Below, piece by piece: positions 18,001 to 48,787 of a stretch of 64,000 nt of DNA; position 1 is the stretch's first letter; every line of letters begins with the position of its first letter. The notes below the pieces were generated by a model. That model did no database searches, was not told the DNA's origin, and saw nothing but the letters and a program-made list of their open reading frames with translations. Position numbers and translations under genes: made by a program. This stretch comes from Glandiceps talaboti (Eukaryota > Hemichordata > Enteropneusta > Spengelidae): assembly GCF_964340395.1 (NCBI RefSeq), contig NC_135569.1:6557540-6621539 (forward strand). Direction: 5' to 3'.

Positions 18001-19885
18001 CTCCTCACTACCCTCTCCGCCATTACCTTTATCTTGTCCCCTTGCCCACACAGTCTGGTGAAATATAAGTTTTCCCCACTAAAATACTGGCTGTATTTCC
18101 AATCCCACTGACCAACACAACAACAAAACCCCCTTAAAGATTCGTGTACAAACAGATTTTTGCACAAACAGCTTTGTTGACAGATAAAATCCATCACAAA
18201 TTTACAGGTACGACGTCTTTTATTAAGCAAATGAATAATTTGTAGCAACTGCAACTAGCTGTACTTTGTATCATGAACAAAATGATCCAGTAGCAGTCAG
18301 TGCAGGTATGACCAACCTCTTCTAATATTGCATCATCCATTGTAGCGGTGAATCCACGAAAGGTATTATTAAACAATTTATCAATATCCAAGTGATGGCT
18401 ATTCGTTGAAGCGGATTTGACTGCTTGCGCAGAGACCCTTATCACATCGTGTTCCGTTTTCCCCTAAGAGAGACAAAACGTAATAATGAACTTTAACTGT
18501 ATGTAACCTAAATTTACTGTTCTATCAGCGTTGGCTTCAACATAACACCTAGATATTTTTTTAAATACGCGCGCGCATCGAACCTTAACAATTTATCATA
18601 TACCATATACGGTTTACGGTTACCCTGTATCTCCACCCATGAGATTCAGTGGAGAGCGTGCGCATCGAACCCGTGCAATAATTTTAACTATCACGCAACC
18701 GACACGTTTGGCTAGCTTAACATCCTACGTTTTTGTGCATAAAGTAATGTTTCACTATCGCTTCATATGTCGTTATGTGATACAAATCGTTATGTGATGA
18801 AAGTGATGTTTCTGTGCCACTACATAGGGTACATGATAAAATCTTTACGGTCCGGATCGGGATTTGGCAAACCTCGGTAGTACAGCTAACGGGCCCTCCT
18901 AAAGTGGGACCCGCCCTTCCAGTAAAGGGTTCTCCTTCGTGTTCGAGAAAGACAGAAAGTGGGAAGAGAAAAGTTGAATAATGAAAATGGCAAGCCAAAA
19001 TTCATAAGCTCATGTGATTGAAAATACTACTGAACATAAAACCTCGATCCGATTTTAAGTATAATATTGATGTCGATAAAGGCCTTTGATGGTAAGAATA
19101 TTATCTTATGGTGTAGCCGGTGTACTGCACTGAATTGTTATGCGTTGCATCGGTAGCTACCGTCACACCTCCTAACTCTTGAAAGCAGCTAGCCATAGAA
19201 TCAAGGCTAGTGTTGAGATTGTCAGAACGTTGGTGATTACGATTTGGTGCACCAATAACTTGATTACATGACAACATTATTCAAATGAAGTCATTATGTT
19301 AATGTACACGCACAGCAGAGCTAATCACAAGTTAACACATGAAGCATGTGAAGTGTGCGTGTGATAATTTACATGCAATTATGTAAATTTAACATACATG
19401 TGTTTGATGACGACTTTTAGGGTGTGGCTTACTGAATAAGTCCTAACGGCTCTCAGCACAAACTAGTAGGAAGTGCAACAACTATCGATGTAACAAAAAA
19501 AGAGTAGTAAACAGGCTACTTCTGACGCGGATTGCACAATAAGAGTTTTTCTCCGCATTTTACTGCACGTATACTAAATTACGTCATCGAATTATTTACA
19601 TATAATTTGCATATTATGCCTGGGTTGGGTTTCAGTACATACAAATGTACAATACTGTAAGTACCACCCGGCCTACCCCCACCCCCAATATTAATTCAGC
19701 TTGTACCCATTTTGAAACTGGGAACGATAACAACACTACTACGTACATCTTACCTCATTGAATACAACAATATACCTATTCTCAATTTCAATTGCGCTGG
19801 ACGGCCTATGTACTGGTGCAGGTATGGGCTCCTGGGAATCAACGGAGTGGAACATCAACGGTATCATCAAAAGCAGTACGAACAT
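13551..19885 (-). CDS. secreted S8 serine protease, proteinase K type, 8 exons
   Basis: Exons on the minus strand in order are 19885-19754, 18463-18317, 17799-17664, 16649-16531, 16149-15969, 15272-15070, 14252-14069 and 13702-13551, giving 417 residues. A hydrophobic signal peptide (about 1-17) is followed by an inhibitor-I9 propeptide ending in [24 protein letters not shown] precedes the mature domain, as in the proteinase K family. The triad is Asp150 (YIVDSGI), His193 (SHGTNVAG) and Ser360 ([12 protein letters not shown]), with oxyanion Asn294 (AAGNSDC). The Ser motif lacks the usual MATPHVAG pattern after GTS, and the SLGG substrate segment is replaced by LPFG (261-264). Exon 4 ends in a GC donor (CAG, GCGAGT) and is in phase with exon 5. 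Expected role: an autoprocessed extracellular or vacuolar endoprotease; its substrate is unknown. Confidence 0.93.
13757..13829. repeat. (GGT)n in S8 3' region
   Basis: GGT triplet run in the last intron of the protease gene, about 55 bp upstream (in transcript order) of the last exon. Confidence 0.95.
14803..15010. repeat. (AC)n followed by (ACAT)n in S8 intron 6
   Basis: An AC dinucleotide run of about 55 bp passes directly into about 37 ACAT units. It lies in the intron just downstream (transcript sense) of the exon with the oxyanion asparagine. Confidence 0.95.
16356..16428. repeat. (CATA)n in S8 intron 4
   Basis: About 18 CATA units, preceded by GGGTGGGTGGAT-type short repeats at about 16204-16300. 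Confidence 0.95.
17268..17645. repeat. degenerate GTATA-type tract in S8 intron 3
   Basis: About 375 bp built almost only from variants of AGTATA, CGATA, CAGTATA and TATAGTAC. Unlike the pure microsatellites in the window it has no fixed period, and nearly every segment is self-complementary. It ends 18 bp from the donor of exon 3. Confidence 0.85.
17871..17944. repeat. 74-bp hairpin in S8 intron 2
   Basis: Inverted arms GTAACCTAAGGG...TTGTCACTA and TAGTGACAACCCTTAGGTTAC pair except for a GCCC bulge, around a loop of roughly 30 bp. It resembles a small MITE-like foldback. Confidence 0.8.
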
Positions 19886-20880
19886 GCTTGCTGTCACGGT
19901 GAATGCCTAAATCTGCGAAAAATTCATATGCGACAATACATTTGTAAAGTAACACTTGGTCAAAAGGCCAAATAAAGAAATCGTGTGTTTCTGATAACAC
20001 GACCGACCCTATAAAAATTAAATCGCGTATTTTTAAAATCTTTTTGAACGTACCTGATACTCGAGCGGTTATCGTTCTATTCCATAACATTGAAATAATA
20101 TTATATAGTCGGGTTGTTACCTGTTGTATATCGTGCCTTAATATCCTTGATAAAGACTTTTGAACCATTCTGAAACAATCGGCAGCGACCGAGCATCAAA
20201 CCGGCAACGTCAAAATTCAAAGCTGGTCACTATTAGACTCTAAATTCAACAATCATGATTCCGCTTATATTAAAATACACTGATTCAGAAATAGTTAACA
20301 ATATTCCACACTGAATTGTCTGAAAGTAAAATTCTAGCTTTTTTTAAAAGTCAACAATATCAAATAAAAACTCGGACATTCGAACGGGCTACAATGTTAT
20401 GATATCAAGGGAAGGATATAGTCAAACAGATTACCTACCTTACGACCAGAAGTGCTGAATAAAAAGACTCGTTCTCGCCTGTCGAGAACGTCTTTTAAAT
20501 CAGTTAAGTAATATATGAATGGTTTTGACATTTGTCGCACTTTTAACAGATCTAATAATAATTACTAGTGGTAAAGACAGAACCATACGGCCGGTGGTCT
20601 TTACAATATGCAATACGTAACAGCAAATGTGGTGACACTTCCGTAATTTGGTCAATGCGAGAATTAAATGTTATGAATTATCTCCCTTCTACAATTTTAA
20701 GGCTGGGAGAACACGATTAGATACATTCTCAGTAAAATCACAGAATTTGATGCTACGATAATACGCATTTTGTAATACCTTCATATGGCGACCCATGATT
20801 AGCTAGGCAAGTGATGCATAAACTATTACATAAATGGGATTATTTTACCCTCCCTCTCTCCTCCTGCCGCCTCCATACAC

Positions 20881-20883
20881 ATG

Positions 20884-20951
<68 letters not shown>
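20881..20951. repeat. (ACAG)n microsatellite
   Basis: About 17 near-perfect ACAG units. Confidence 0.95.
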
Positions 20952-20952
<1 letters not shown>

Positions 20953-21630
20953 TATGCACAATATGCATGAAATGGATTTTACGAAAGGACCGAATACGAC
21001 TCATATAATGGCACTGTATTTAAAAACTTACGAATACGTGTGTAGTTTGGGATTTTTCGCATATAATACTGATAGCAACCATGACGGATCTTGCTTTCGA
21101 CATGTACAATGGACGTACACTTGTAACAATTACCGACATTTGTAATAAACGCGGGCATTTGTAATAAAACTGCCGACATTACTAATAACCTGGCTTATTT
21201 GCAATAAAATGACGATATTTTTAATAATTTCTGTGAACGACAGATGTGAATTCACAAAACTCACATGTTACTATATTGGCGCCAGATAAAGCGACGTTAT
21301 TTTGACCGGCCTATAAAATGTACTTTTAAAAATCCACCACTTTGCATAGTTTCAAAATTCTGAATCAATTATCTGATACTTTTCATTATCTATTCATTAA
21401 CTGCGCATGTGTCAACGTTACCATAGACACGTTTAGATGTTGTCAGGAATTCTCATTGTCATAATTTATAGGTGAGTGTTGTCAAAGTATTCTGACAGTT
21501 ATTCATATTTACGAGTGAATTCCCTTTTAATTCTAAAATTGTCACGTCACGAGGGTGTGTGATTTATTGGGATATATGACCAATTAATAAGGTATGACTG
21601 CTTTTCAGATAAACCTCAAAGGGGAAGGGG

Positions 21631-21666
21631 ACAGACAGAGACAGGCAGGCAGACAGACAGGCAGGC

Positions 21667-21721
<55 letters not shown>

Positions 21722-21843
21722 TCGATCGACTGACTGACTGACTGACTGACTGACTCACTCACTCACTCACTCACTCACTCACTGATTCATCACTGGCCGG
21801 TTGGCTGGCTGGCTGGCTGGATAACTTGTGAGGGAGAGAGGGC

Positions 21844-21883
<40 letters not shown>

Positions 21884-21897
21884 TCTGACTGGCTGAC
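21631..21897. repeat. mosaic tetranucleotide satellite
   Basis: Blocks of GACA and GGCA, then GATC, GACT, CACT, GGCT and again GACA follow one another. Most neighbouring block units differ by one or two bases, as if new unit types were made by point mutation and then amplified. Confidence 0.9.
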
Positions 21898-23251
21898 AAG
21901 ACAGAAAATGGAGGAACCAATATTAGTACATTACAGATAGGAAAAGAGACTCGATAAACAAGAACCCATCCACCCCACCAACCCAACCCCATCCCCTAAC
22001 CCTCACCTGTGGAAACAGGAAGTGTAGAAACATCGTTATAAATCTTACTGAAATTCCAGAATGTTGTCGTCTGGTACGATAAAATGCTAACTGGCATCGG
22101 CGCATGTTACAACCGAGATCATAGTGGTGTGTAAAGTCTCAGTCCACTATAACGTTAGTAGTCTGAGGTAAAGTACAATCTACGCAACATCATCGAACCC
22201 ACGTTCGTCGAAAACAATGTAGCAATGTTGGTAAAATTTGTTCGCACTAGGCGATATGATTGAATAACCGTTGCGCGAGTTAGATATGTGTGGAAACATA
22301 CGATAAAATGTAGAAATGTTAGTAACTCAGTCAGTAAGAACTTTGTCAGGCGACGTTTTTTGTTTAGTTTCCTTGTTTCCATTGTAAATAGAAGCCGACT
22401 CAGAGAGAGAACTAAGCAATGTGGGAGATACAGAAACAACCGTTGTCTTTTTTTTCAAAGTGTGGATTGGTACGCAAGGGGCAGAAATACGTCGATGAGT
22501 AAAATATACTTTTAATGTATTCTGATTCCAGTGAACTGGTATAGGATATCATTTCTAAGGATAAATAGCTAATGATAAAATAACATATGGAAATGTGTTG
22601 CTATGGAATCCAAAAGCTTTGACGAAAATTTCCAATGTGCAATCCGAACAAAGCAATGGATTACACATTATCCAAGCTATTTCATCGGTATATCCATCCT
22701 ATGGTGATTATTAAGTCATTATTTGTTATCATAGCATGACATTTTGACAATTTATCACTGTTTCCTCAAACCTATAATTTGCATATGAATAGACAGTGTG
22801 GCAAAATAGTGCTGATCGCGAATCTTGCTTTTGTCTGCATATTGACACTGGCACAGTGTTGCTCCCAAGCTCCCAAGCTGCCGTTCTTGGCGTTACACAC
22901 TTTAGGCTTTCCTAATGTTGTTAATGTTTTAAAATACTGAAAGTGTGTTGGTTAGTAGAATTAGGTAAACAAATATTTGCGTATTCGTGACGATTTGCCA
23001 GATAAGTCATTAATGTTTGGCAGGGTTTGTAGAAATGATGTTTATCAATTTTCAATTCCAAAGCGTTATTTGTTGTGATATTAATCGTATTAGGATCTGG
23101 ACTTGGTTTTCAAAGAAATGGGCAATAATACATATTTACATAGGAACCTCTCAGTAGTAAGCCGGGCTCGAACCCACAGCAACGTTAACTTTCTTGACTT
23201 CGTAGATTCTATATTACTTTGTGATTGTCATAATATCATGTATGAGCCAAC

Positions 23252-23546
23252 GTGTACATACATACATACATACATACATACATACATACATACATACATA
23301 CATACATACATACATACATACATACATACATACATACATACATACATACATACATACATACATACATACATACATACATACATACATACATACATACATA
23401 CATACATACATACATACATACATCTACACGCACGCACACACACATATACGTACGTACGTACATACATACATACATACATACATACATACATACATACATA
23501 CATACATACATACATACATACATACACATACACACACATACATACA

Positions 23547-23578
<32 letters not shown>

Positions 23579-23724
23579 CACATACACACACACACATACA
23601 TACATACATACATACATACATACATACATACATACATACATACATACATACATACATACATACATACATACATACATACATACATACATACATACATACA
23701 TACATACATACATACATACATACA
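23252..23724. repeat. 470-bp (ACAT)n array
   Basis: The longest simple repeat of the window: about 115 ACAT units with short ACAC and ACGT interruptions near 23425-23460, 23522-23540 and 23575-23596. Confidence 0.97.
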
Positions 23725-24025
23725 AAATGATTTGAAGAGATCAGAGTCATTTTCACCACAATATGTTTAATATTGTATGCGGTACCATTATGAATTCATA
23801 AATAACATAAAATGACACTTTTACGTTGATATAAAGTATTGTTTGAACTATGCTACCTATAAGAATAATGTTAGGCTTGACTCACGTCACAATTTTTTGC
23901 ATTGAAAGTACTGACACCCCCCCCCCCCCCGACCCACCCACACCCCAACGCCGTAAACTGTTTTAGAATTACTCGGTTACACGGAATTGCAACGGAAAGA
24001 ATTTATGATGTGTCCGTATGAACGA

Positions 24026-32037
<8,012 letters not shown>

Positions 32038-35000
32038 AGTGACTCTATATATTGATAACTTTATTCAACGTGGCACCACCTGTGAATGGGGATAAATTTC
32101 GGCAAACATCGGTATCCGACGGAAATCCGAAATCATGTACTTATTTTAATATGGTTGGAATTCCGAAGTGTTTTTTGTTTTGGATATAATGACTTACTCA
32201 TAACACCATACACCTTGAATAGACTGTATTCAATCACTTGTGGGTAAACATATTTGTGTAACATAGCATGGTGCAATATATCCAATCAAATTGACTTTTG
32301 AGTCTACACGCTGAAGTGTCATGACTATCAACGACTACTAAAATTATAACCTATACACACAACATACTTGAGAGCTTTCGACTGCAAACAGTCAGTCTTG
32401 TTCACTCCATGATAGATGACGATGTTTATAATTACGTCACAATGTTTAGAAGCACCCAGCCCATTTACGTATTGTCATTACTTTGAATTGCTATACTAAC
32501 AAAAGGAACCATCATTTTTGTACACGCCAATTATTGTTGGTATGATGTGTGAACATTCACCGAATAGACCATCCCACCCCCTAACTAAACTGACCTGATT
32601 AAAAATAGCTTTAGACAGCAAATGAATACCAAATCTGTGTAGTAGTATGTAGTGTTATGAATGAATATAAAGCCAGTATGTAGTGAGGAAAAATAGCTCT
32701 TTTATTGACACTTTACAGTATTTTAGTGCCATATGACGACAATTCTTTCATTTCTCGATTTTTTTCTCAATTTTTTCTTTTTCGATTTGACGACAATTTA
32801 ATGAACACACCCATTAAAAATAAATCTAACCCCAAAGATGGCAAAGTAAAAGATTTTCGATTGTTTTATCGTACATTGAACTATTTATCTTGCCCCTAAA
32901 ATACTTACAGCTATCCTAAAGTTTTGAATTTGAAATTTACCGATTACAATATACAAAAACAAATGACAAAATGAATGTTATATTTAATTTCTTGCTTATA
33001 TTCACCCCTAGCGTACGAACATTCGTCAATAAGCGGGACGCTATTTTTAGGCTCATGTATGGTAACCTGCTGGTACTGGCTTTGAGCAAAAGAAGTAACC
33101 TCTGACCTCTCGTAACGAGAGGTTACATCGTTGCTATATTTATTTGATTATTCAATGACTGTTCATTTTAATATGCCGGCGAAAGAACCATGTGTCCGTT
33201 GACAGAGTATATCACTGAATCAATCTATTTTGTTAAATACACTGTACTACAGTAATAAAATTTGAGAGGAAAAACTTGTCAAGGGAAGTACACTGTTACA
33301 GGGGACTACTATTACTTTCAATGGTCGACGGTCATAACTTCATTGTGAAAATGTATTTTTTTTTCAGTATTTAGGTGAATAACCACATCTGTAATACATG
33401 TAAGAAAATGTACGTGCAAATATATTGGCAAACACCGGAAAGAATTTGAAATGACTGTAGATTGAGCGTTTTTTGGCAAAATGGGGCTTTTTTCGTCCCC
33501 GACTTTCACTCGTCTTTGATGAAACCAAATCAAAGTAAATACTGGACCAGTGGTATTGATAATTACATGTATGTAATAGTATTTTGCTGTAAAACCTTTC
33601 ACCCACATGTTAGCGGGGGCTCGTTTTTTTCCCAATTTGTCGTCTACCAAGAAACTTTCCCGCCCAAGAAAAATGGAATATATTTAAAAAACATTCGGAC
33701 TTTTATCATATATTTCCGTCTTTGATGAAACCATAACGGAATATTAGTTTTGATCATTCATGTATGTGACACTCTATAGTATTTCGCTGTACTTGAAGAC
33801 GTTTCCGACCACGTGTTTGCAGTCGCTCATTTCGTCCCAATATGTCGTCTGTCGATAAACTTCCCACCCAAAGAAAAACGAAAACGTTTTTCAAAGAAAG
33901 AACAATTATACCATTATACTTTGCTCATTAGATGCAATATATTTCTAAATCATTGACTGAATAAATTGTGTTTTTTATCGTAAAAGCTTAAATGTTAAAA
34001 AAAGTTCACATACCCTTTCGCTGCAATGACAATAAACTGCTACGACTGTGTTTTCGTTATAGTTCCGATTTTATCTTGCTTCTTCAAGATTCAACTAAAC
34101 ACAATATCAGCACATGTGTATATCCTCCAAGGCGGTTTCAACAGCGAACCTTACCACCTAAAATGTACCCGTTCCTTTCTGCTTCAAATCCTACCGGAAG
34201 TGGGTCATCTTATTACCATAAACTGGTAGGCAATCCGTCATACGTGTACAGTATTGGAGCATGACCAAGACACAAACTTTACCCTACACTCGTTCATGCA
34301 CTAAGGCACATACAAAAATAATTGTTTGTTCCGGTAACATGGCCTTAGAAATAGGGTAGGTAGGTCGGCATTTTATTTTATTTTATCTTATCTCTTTAAT
34401 AGTTTTTAATTTGAAAAAATATTTCTTCGACCCCAAACCAACTCAGAATACCTCCTCAGTTATAGTTTGATGCCGCAGGTACGGGCATCACTCGGGGAAA
34501 AACAGACGTGCATGAAAGATTTCTTATAGGTGTGTCTTTAATGTTTTCAAAATGTTTAGGGGCGGCGGCTTAAACTAGGGTCGGTCCAGTTATCAGAAAC
34601 CATTTTTTTTGTCCAATACGCAAGAGCATACCACTAGTATCGTCTACCAGCATATTCTTCACAATCGATGATTTGACATTTTAAAATTAGACCAAGCTAT
34701 TACATTTGTAGTTCATGCATGATGTTAAAGACCACGTTTGACACGTGATCATACTGTCATCAAAATTTGTGGAAATTTGTCAGTGATGATTTGGATCAGT
34801 GCTTATAAGCTATAAACGTATGAATTTAGAAACAGCTATAATGTATCTGAGTAACATAATGTATCGTTATGTATTAATCTATAATCAAAAGAGAGAGAAG
34901 GCTGTTTCAGACTTAAATTTATACCATATACTGTGTGACACAGTTTTGATGTCTTGAACGGGACGATTCTATTTATGGAGCCTTGATAGTCAATATACTG

Positions 35001-36562
35001 TAACTATAGCAACACAAGATTCACTAAATAAGGTAACCCCGATCATTACATAAAACAATGACCGTGTGAAAGAGACAAATCGTTTTTTTTATTGCTACAA
35101 ATGAATGCTTCAAATACAGCTAGGTAAAAAAGAGGAAATAAATATATAGATAAAAAGAGGGAAGAGAGAGAGGAGGAAGGGACGGCAGGGTGGGAGACAG
35201 ACAGACAGACAGACTGACATACAGAGAAGCTAGCTAGAACGACATATGTATTGAATGTTGGGAGTACGATTTATGCAAGATCTCTTCAAAAAGACATAAA
35301 TTCGCCATCATTTATACCTGGTCCTGTATAATGAGTTCTTATAAAACATGAAATTTGTCTTTCTTATAAGTGATGACAAAAACATACTTGCATACAAAAT
35401 TGAAGTTATTCTCGTACGTCAGAATAATGGAAATCGTTTTAAGTAATCATAGCAAATTGTCAACATCCCATTATTTCGCTTTCATCGATTATCAATCAAG
35501 TCCATCTGCTGGGACACTCTTGTGACGTCACAATACACTATTGTACGTCACTTCGTAGCTATGGTAACGATATAAGGGAAATTTATTCAGTCCTTTACAT
35601 TCTGGAACAAGGCGTCGATTTACGAAAAAAAGTGCATTTATATCCTTTGGGTAAAATATTCCTGATCTATTTTCTCGGTTTCTTTCGAAACACTTGTTCT
35701 CAGTCCTTTTAGACATAAAGTAGGTAAACGTCAAAGTCCTTTGTATTACAGGTAATATTCAGACTATTTATATATATATTGTAGTGTCGGCTAGCAGCTA
35801 TCAAATGTGTACGGCACCATTTTGTCCTGTCCCCCATGGCAATGATAACTCAGTATAGAGCCATTAATCTGAAACAGAACTTTAGGCTCGATACTAAATA
35901 CTTTGTTTGCCGTCCTTGAATTTGTTATTCATTTCAAATTTTTGGAAAATGTGCGTGGTCAACGTTTTCCTCGGTTACTAGAAGCCTTCCAAGAGACTGG
36001 TGCCAATCTAGTGTCTTGGTTCAAATAACCGAACCTTCTAACTATTCAATAAAAAAGATGCATGTACAAAGCAGACACACATAATTTGTGCTTAGTTTTG
36101 TCTTTATTTTCAAGTATAATGAACACAACCAACAACAAAATAAACATAAAGTATGATGTTTTACAAACAGTTTTCATAGTAATACAAACAAGTCGAGCGT
36201 AAATTGTAAGTTTGCACAAACGAACGTACAGCATGGTTTTTTCATCCGATGTTTACCATTAGCTTTTATATATACCTACAAAACGCATAGGTCATGAGTA
36301 TTTTTGGCTGAACGAAGAAAAATATTGGAGAATTAAACTCGGCGACATTAGGTTGAGCGGCCAGGCTTGTTGACTAGGTAATATCGGAATCAATGGCATG
36401 TTTACTTGCACATAATTTCAGTAAATAAGTATAATATGTTTCAACAGATGGCTGGCAAGTAGATTAAACAAGGTGAATGAATTTGCATATACTATGAAGG
36501 ACACCTGGTGGCAATTAGGATCACTCTATCGTGTGTGGCAATACAATAGCGTTGTTTTGATA
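32038..36562. other. intergenic region upstream of the MFS gene
   Basis: No coding sequence recognised. It should contain the MFS promoter and the decarboxylase 3' UTR. It also holds a strong hairpin at 33094-33126, a diverged tandem duplication (33513-33883), a fragment of a terminal-inverted-repeat element near 34326-34385 and a short (GACA)n tract near 35200. AATAAA on the minus strand at 36103-36108, about 460 bp past the tentative decarboxylase stop, is the likely polyadenylation signal. Confidence 0.6.
33513..33883 (+). repeat. diverged tandem duplication of about 200 bp
   Basis: 33513-33675 and 33717-33883 share the same order of blocks: CGTCTTTGATGAAACCA, CATGTATGT, TAGTATTT, TCCCAA and TCGTCT, then AAACTT and CCCAA. 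Overall identity looks moderate, so the event is old. Confidence 0.7.
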
Positions 36563-46489
<9,927 letters not shown>

Positions 46490-46959
46490 GGTTGAGTTAA
46501 ATTGTTCTAACACAGAAACAAGGCACTTGCTATTATAACGGGTTTTGCATATACCGAAGTGTGTTTGTATTACAGACTCGAAATTTTGCACAATGAACTA
46601 TCATCAAATATATAGTATTAGAGGTTATTGTTTCAAAATTCGTTACACCTTAGCTTTTACAGCGAAATCACACTCGTGGCGAGATGCTATCGTAAGTTTG
46701 CCGTTCTTGATATTGTGCTTTGTTTAGTTCTGTACGACTCCTTATATCGAAATCCTACCCCTAGTTAAATCTTGTATATTAAAAGATTAAGCTACGCATA
46801 CGTTGGAATTTAAATCACTTCCAAACACACGTCATAGAGCCAGCCATCCCCTTGTTTGCTTTGCCGTCAAATGTATGCACCCCTGCCTCGTAGACTGTAT
46901 AGGTATGTCGTGTCGCTCCGCCCTCACTGGCCATGGCCTGCTCCTACATGTATGGATGG

Positions 46960-46997
<38 letters not shown>

Positions 46998-47544
46998 TTA
47001 CCATCTCCACCTCCTCCTCTTTGGCCGATGCCAGAAGGTGTTTCGTCATCGCATACATTACAGAATACCCCCTCTGTGATAACTTAGTTCATGATACGGG
47101 GTTGGTTTGCTAATTTTAACAGCATTTCAGACATATTTTTGTGACAGTCTGACTTGGAATATTAGATTGGTAAAAATAACGGTTGAATTGTAGAACTATT
47201 TCGAGGCATAGAGATCCATCACTAAACTTCTTAATCAGTTAACAGCTGTACTTGACATCTCTTTAAGGTAATGACTGTCGGTTAAATCCACATCCTTTTA
47301 TCCAATCTCAGGATGACGTCACAACTTACCATGAAAATGTCATATTACTGGTGTTACGACATAATACAACTTTCTGATATTCACAAAGTTTTGATGTGAC
47401 GCGATTTCACAGTTAACTCTCAGCTGTCATGAATTAATTTATATCTTATTCAACCAAAAAGTTTGTGTGTACGTTGTGTGTATAAATGTGGAGTATTCCT
47501 AGCAGAATTCTATTTAGTACTCTCTGTTTTACACATTACTAATA

Positions 47545-47630
<86 letters not shown>

Positions 47631-48159
47631 GTTATGTGTATACAGACAGACAGACAACAGGCGGACGAACGAGCGGAGTACTACTACTAGGGTAGATAGA
47701 TAGATTTTTTTTAGATAGATAGATAATATTTATATGTATATCTTTGACTATATAGACAATGCTGTGCTAAACGTAATTTCAAGTCAAATAAAAAAGACGA
47801 TTATCATATCTCTCATGCCTGTCAAGGTTGACATATTTTGTTCCTTTGTTTGTAGTTTCTTTACCTGTGTGCTTGTTTGTTTGCATCATAACCCTGAGCC
47901 CCCTGTATGGGTGATTTCCTTTTCTGGTGACGTCACTTTCAATCATGGGCAATCTTACTACCGTTGAGGGCACTGTCACTTCGGGTCAGAGGTCAGATTG
48001 AAAATGTCGGTCGTGTTGATGTAGATTCAGCGCGAGTAGATATTACCTCACCACAGTACATCTGCAGAAACAGTTTAGTACATAAATGTAAGGATAGCAA
48101 TTGAAGTGTTGCCAGTTTACCAAGCTTATTCCAGGTTGGTACCGTACATCGTCGAGGAG
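46490..48159. other. head-to-head intergenic region, decarboxylase and ILKAP
   Basis: Both neighbouring genes are transcribed outward from this 1.67-kb stretch, so it should hold both promoters. It contains an (ACAG)n tract (46969-46996), a (TA)n run (47549-47627) and short (GATA)n. No clear TATA box or CpG island is visible. Confidence 0.6.
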
Positions 48160-48738
48160 ATGGATATGTTCGCTGATATCTCAGAACAAGGTAAGTTTCA
48201 AAGGGCTTAGAACACTTAGACAGTAGACTTACTAGATTGCTGCTCAGAAAACATCACACACGAATCATGCTACTATAAATTTAAATGTATCAATTTATGC
48301 TCAACACAATAAGTTCTTTCCGTAGAGGAAGAGGAAATGTATTCACCTCAAAACGTTGTCATATCTAGACTTTAGACCAGGAAAACAATATAAAAATAAA
48401 TAATACATGCCCCTATGTCTATATGTTGCATTGCAATTTGTTTGCGAGCAGAGCATACTAGTGGTTCACGTGATGTTAGTCGGATACATAGGATACGAGA
48501 GAACTCAGGCTATCAAACCCAACTGTAACGATATGTGAAACCCGTAAAATTAAGGGCGTATAAACATGGACAACGAACCCCTTCGAAATGTCAGGGACTT
48601 CCATTTTTCAACGGATAATTTTGTTTTTAGTTCTATTCATGTCTGTACGCATCCATATGTTTATCTATCTGTCTGTCTGTCTGTCTGTCTGTCTGTGTAT
48701 GTCTATGTCTATGTCTATGTGTATGTATATGTATCACC

Positions 48739-48787
<49 letters not shown>

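Larger units (their letters stand above)
19886..24025. other. intergenic region, S8 protease 5' side to MFS 3' side
   Basis: No gene recognised. It should hold the protease promoter and, near 23765-23770, a candidate minus-strand ATTAAA signal for the transporter. Contents: an inverted repeat at 20463-20496 (arms CGTTCTCG and CGAGAACG with matching flanks), (ACAG)n arrays, a roughly 28-bp tandem repeat with AATAAA in most units at 21119-21235, degenerate minisatellite pieces at 22025-22330, an inverted repeat at 22138-22167 and a 470-bp (ACAT)n array. Confidence 0.6.

Noticed and set aside
17829-18254. 141-codon open frame on the minus strand
   Set aside because: It lies inside protease intron 2, overlaps a hairpin and shows no family pattern; splicing around it is well supported.
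23160-23176. GGGTTCGAGCCC-like tRNA B box on the minus strand
   Set aside because: No matching A box, acceptor stem or cloverleaf could be drawn around it.
23103-23770. Long open frames of Tyr-Ile-His-Thr or Met-Tyr-Val-Cys repeats
   Set aside because: They translate (ACAT)n/(ATGT)n arrays, which lack stops in several frames on both strands. The same applies to poly-(Ser-Leu), poly-(Arg-Glu), poly-Gly and poly-Val frames over GA, CT and GGT arrays.
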